Source: Syntrophaceae bacterium UBA2192
Lineage (GTDB): Bacteria; Desulfobacterota; Syntrophia; Syntrophales; UBA2192
DNA: 5,831 nucleotides
Direction of reading: 5' to 3'
Assembly: GCA_002327315.1 (NCBI GenBank)
Contig: DCVI01000145.1
Span: 1 to 5,831, forward strand
A program made the translations under genes and the position numbers. This document shows positions 5,641 to 5,831 of the stretch, piece by piece. How positions within the stretch are numbered: position 1 is the stretch's first letter; every line of letters begins with the position of its first letter. Under the pieces are notes generated by a model. It had not been told where the DNA came from. It did no database searches and saw only the letters and a list, made by a program, of their open reading frames with translations.

Positions 5641-5831
5641 ATGCCGGCAGAGAGGTTGTCAATGCGAACCATTCGAGAAGTCCTGAGACTGAAATGGCAG
5701 GAGCACCTGCCCAATCGGCAGATCGCCGCGAGCTGCCGGATTGCCCGCAGCACCGTCCGGGAGTATCTGGAGCGCGCCGCTTCGGCGGGCCTTTCCTGGC
5801 CCCTGTCGCCGGAGCTGGACGATGCGGCGCT
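5641..5831 (+). CDS. istA: IS21-family transposase IstA, N-terminal part (3' partial)
   Basis: The first 63 codons are present and the frame is open to the window end. The protein begins MPAERLSMRTIREVLRLKW. It continues with a helix-turn-helix (NRQIAASCRIARSTV, residues about 25-39; REYLERA follows) and GLSWPLSPELDDAAL. The combination of REVLRLKW, NRQIA and GLSWPL is the standard N-terminus of IS21-family IstA, whose DDE (RNase H-fold) catalytic core would follow outside the window. IstA binds repeated sites at the element tips and cuts and joins DNA together with the AAA+ helper IstB, normally encoded just downstream. No frameshift or stop is seen, so the element may be intact. Confidence 0.92.
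   Translation, partial: MPAERLSMRTIREVLRLKWQEHLPNRQIAASCRIARSTVREYLERAASAGLSWPLSPELDDAA

Larger units (their letters stand above)
5405..5831 (+). mobile_element. IS21-family insertion sequence, left end (partial)
   Basis: The istA start at 5641 and the direct repeats upstream identify an IS21-family element entering from the right side; istB and the right end lie beyond the window. The left boundary is not proven. IS21-family tips usually begin 5'-TG, and TGTTATTTTGAAATTACC at 5405, where base composition changes sharply, is one candidate; other TG positions near 5453 or 5469 cannot be excluded. Repeated transposase-binding sites inside each tip are characteristic of this family. Confidence 0.7.

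Overview
The window is GC-rich, densely packed bacterial DNA. Two Sec-type signal peptides, a two-helix membrane protein, an IS21-family transposase start and two radical SAM enzymes fit a Gram-negative anaerobe. By general resemblance I would guess Desulfobacterota (Syntrophales-like), but nothing here proves the lineage.

Positions 1-4746 hold five genes on the + strand with gaps of -4, 29, 53 and 27 nt, so they are probably one operon. In order they are: the C-terminal part of a radical SAM enzyme of the B12-binding-domain type, cut by the window edge; a complete SPASM-type radical SAM enzyme of the peptide/protein maturase class, translationally coupled to the first through an ATGA overlap; an exported 220-aa protein of a conserved but unnamed family; an exported 364-aa protein with an N-terminal Kunitz/BPTI-like protease-inhibitor domain followed by beta-rich modules; and a 126-aa membrane protein ending in a SHOCT domain.

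Positions 4747-5066 carry no convincing gene. They contain three strong GC-rich hairpins, which look like a REP/IS200-type palindrome cluster, and then a bidirectional terminator. A small gene of unknown function runs toward this terminator on the - strand (5067-5309).

Positions of roughly 5405-5831 are the left end of an IS21-family element: a cluster of direct repeats with an exact 23-bp period, a strong ribosome binding site, and the first 63 codons of istA, which runs off the window.

The most unusual part is the operon. A bacterial Kunitz domain with a trypsin-inhibitor-like reactive site (Gly-Pro-Cys-Lys-Ala, P1 lysine) sits directly downstream of two coupled radical SAM enzymes. One reading is a secreted inhibitor co-expressed with radical SAM modification of itself or of another exported protein. 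The sequence shows the co-orientation and the domains. The functional link is inference.
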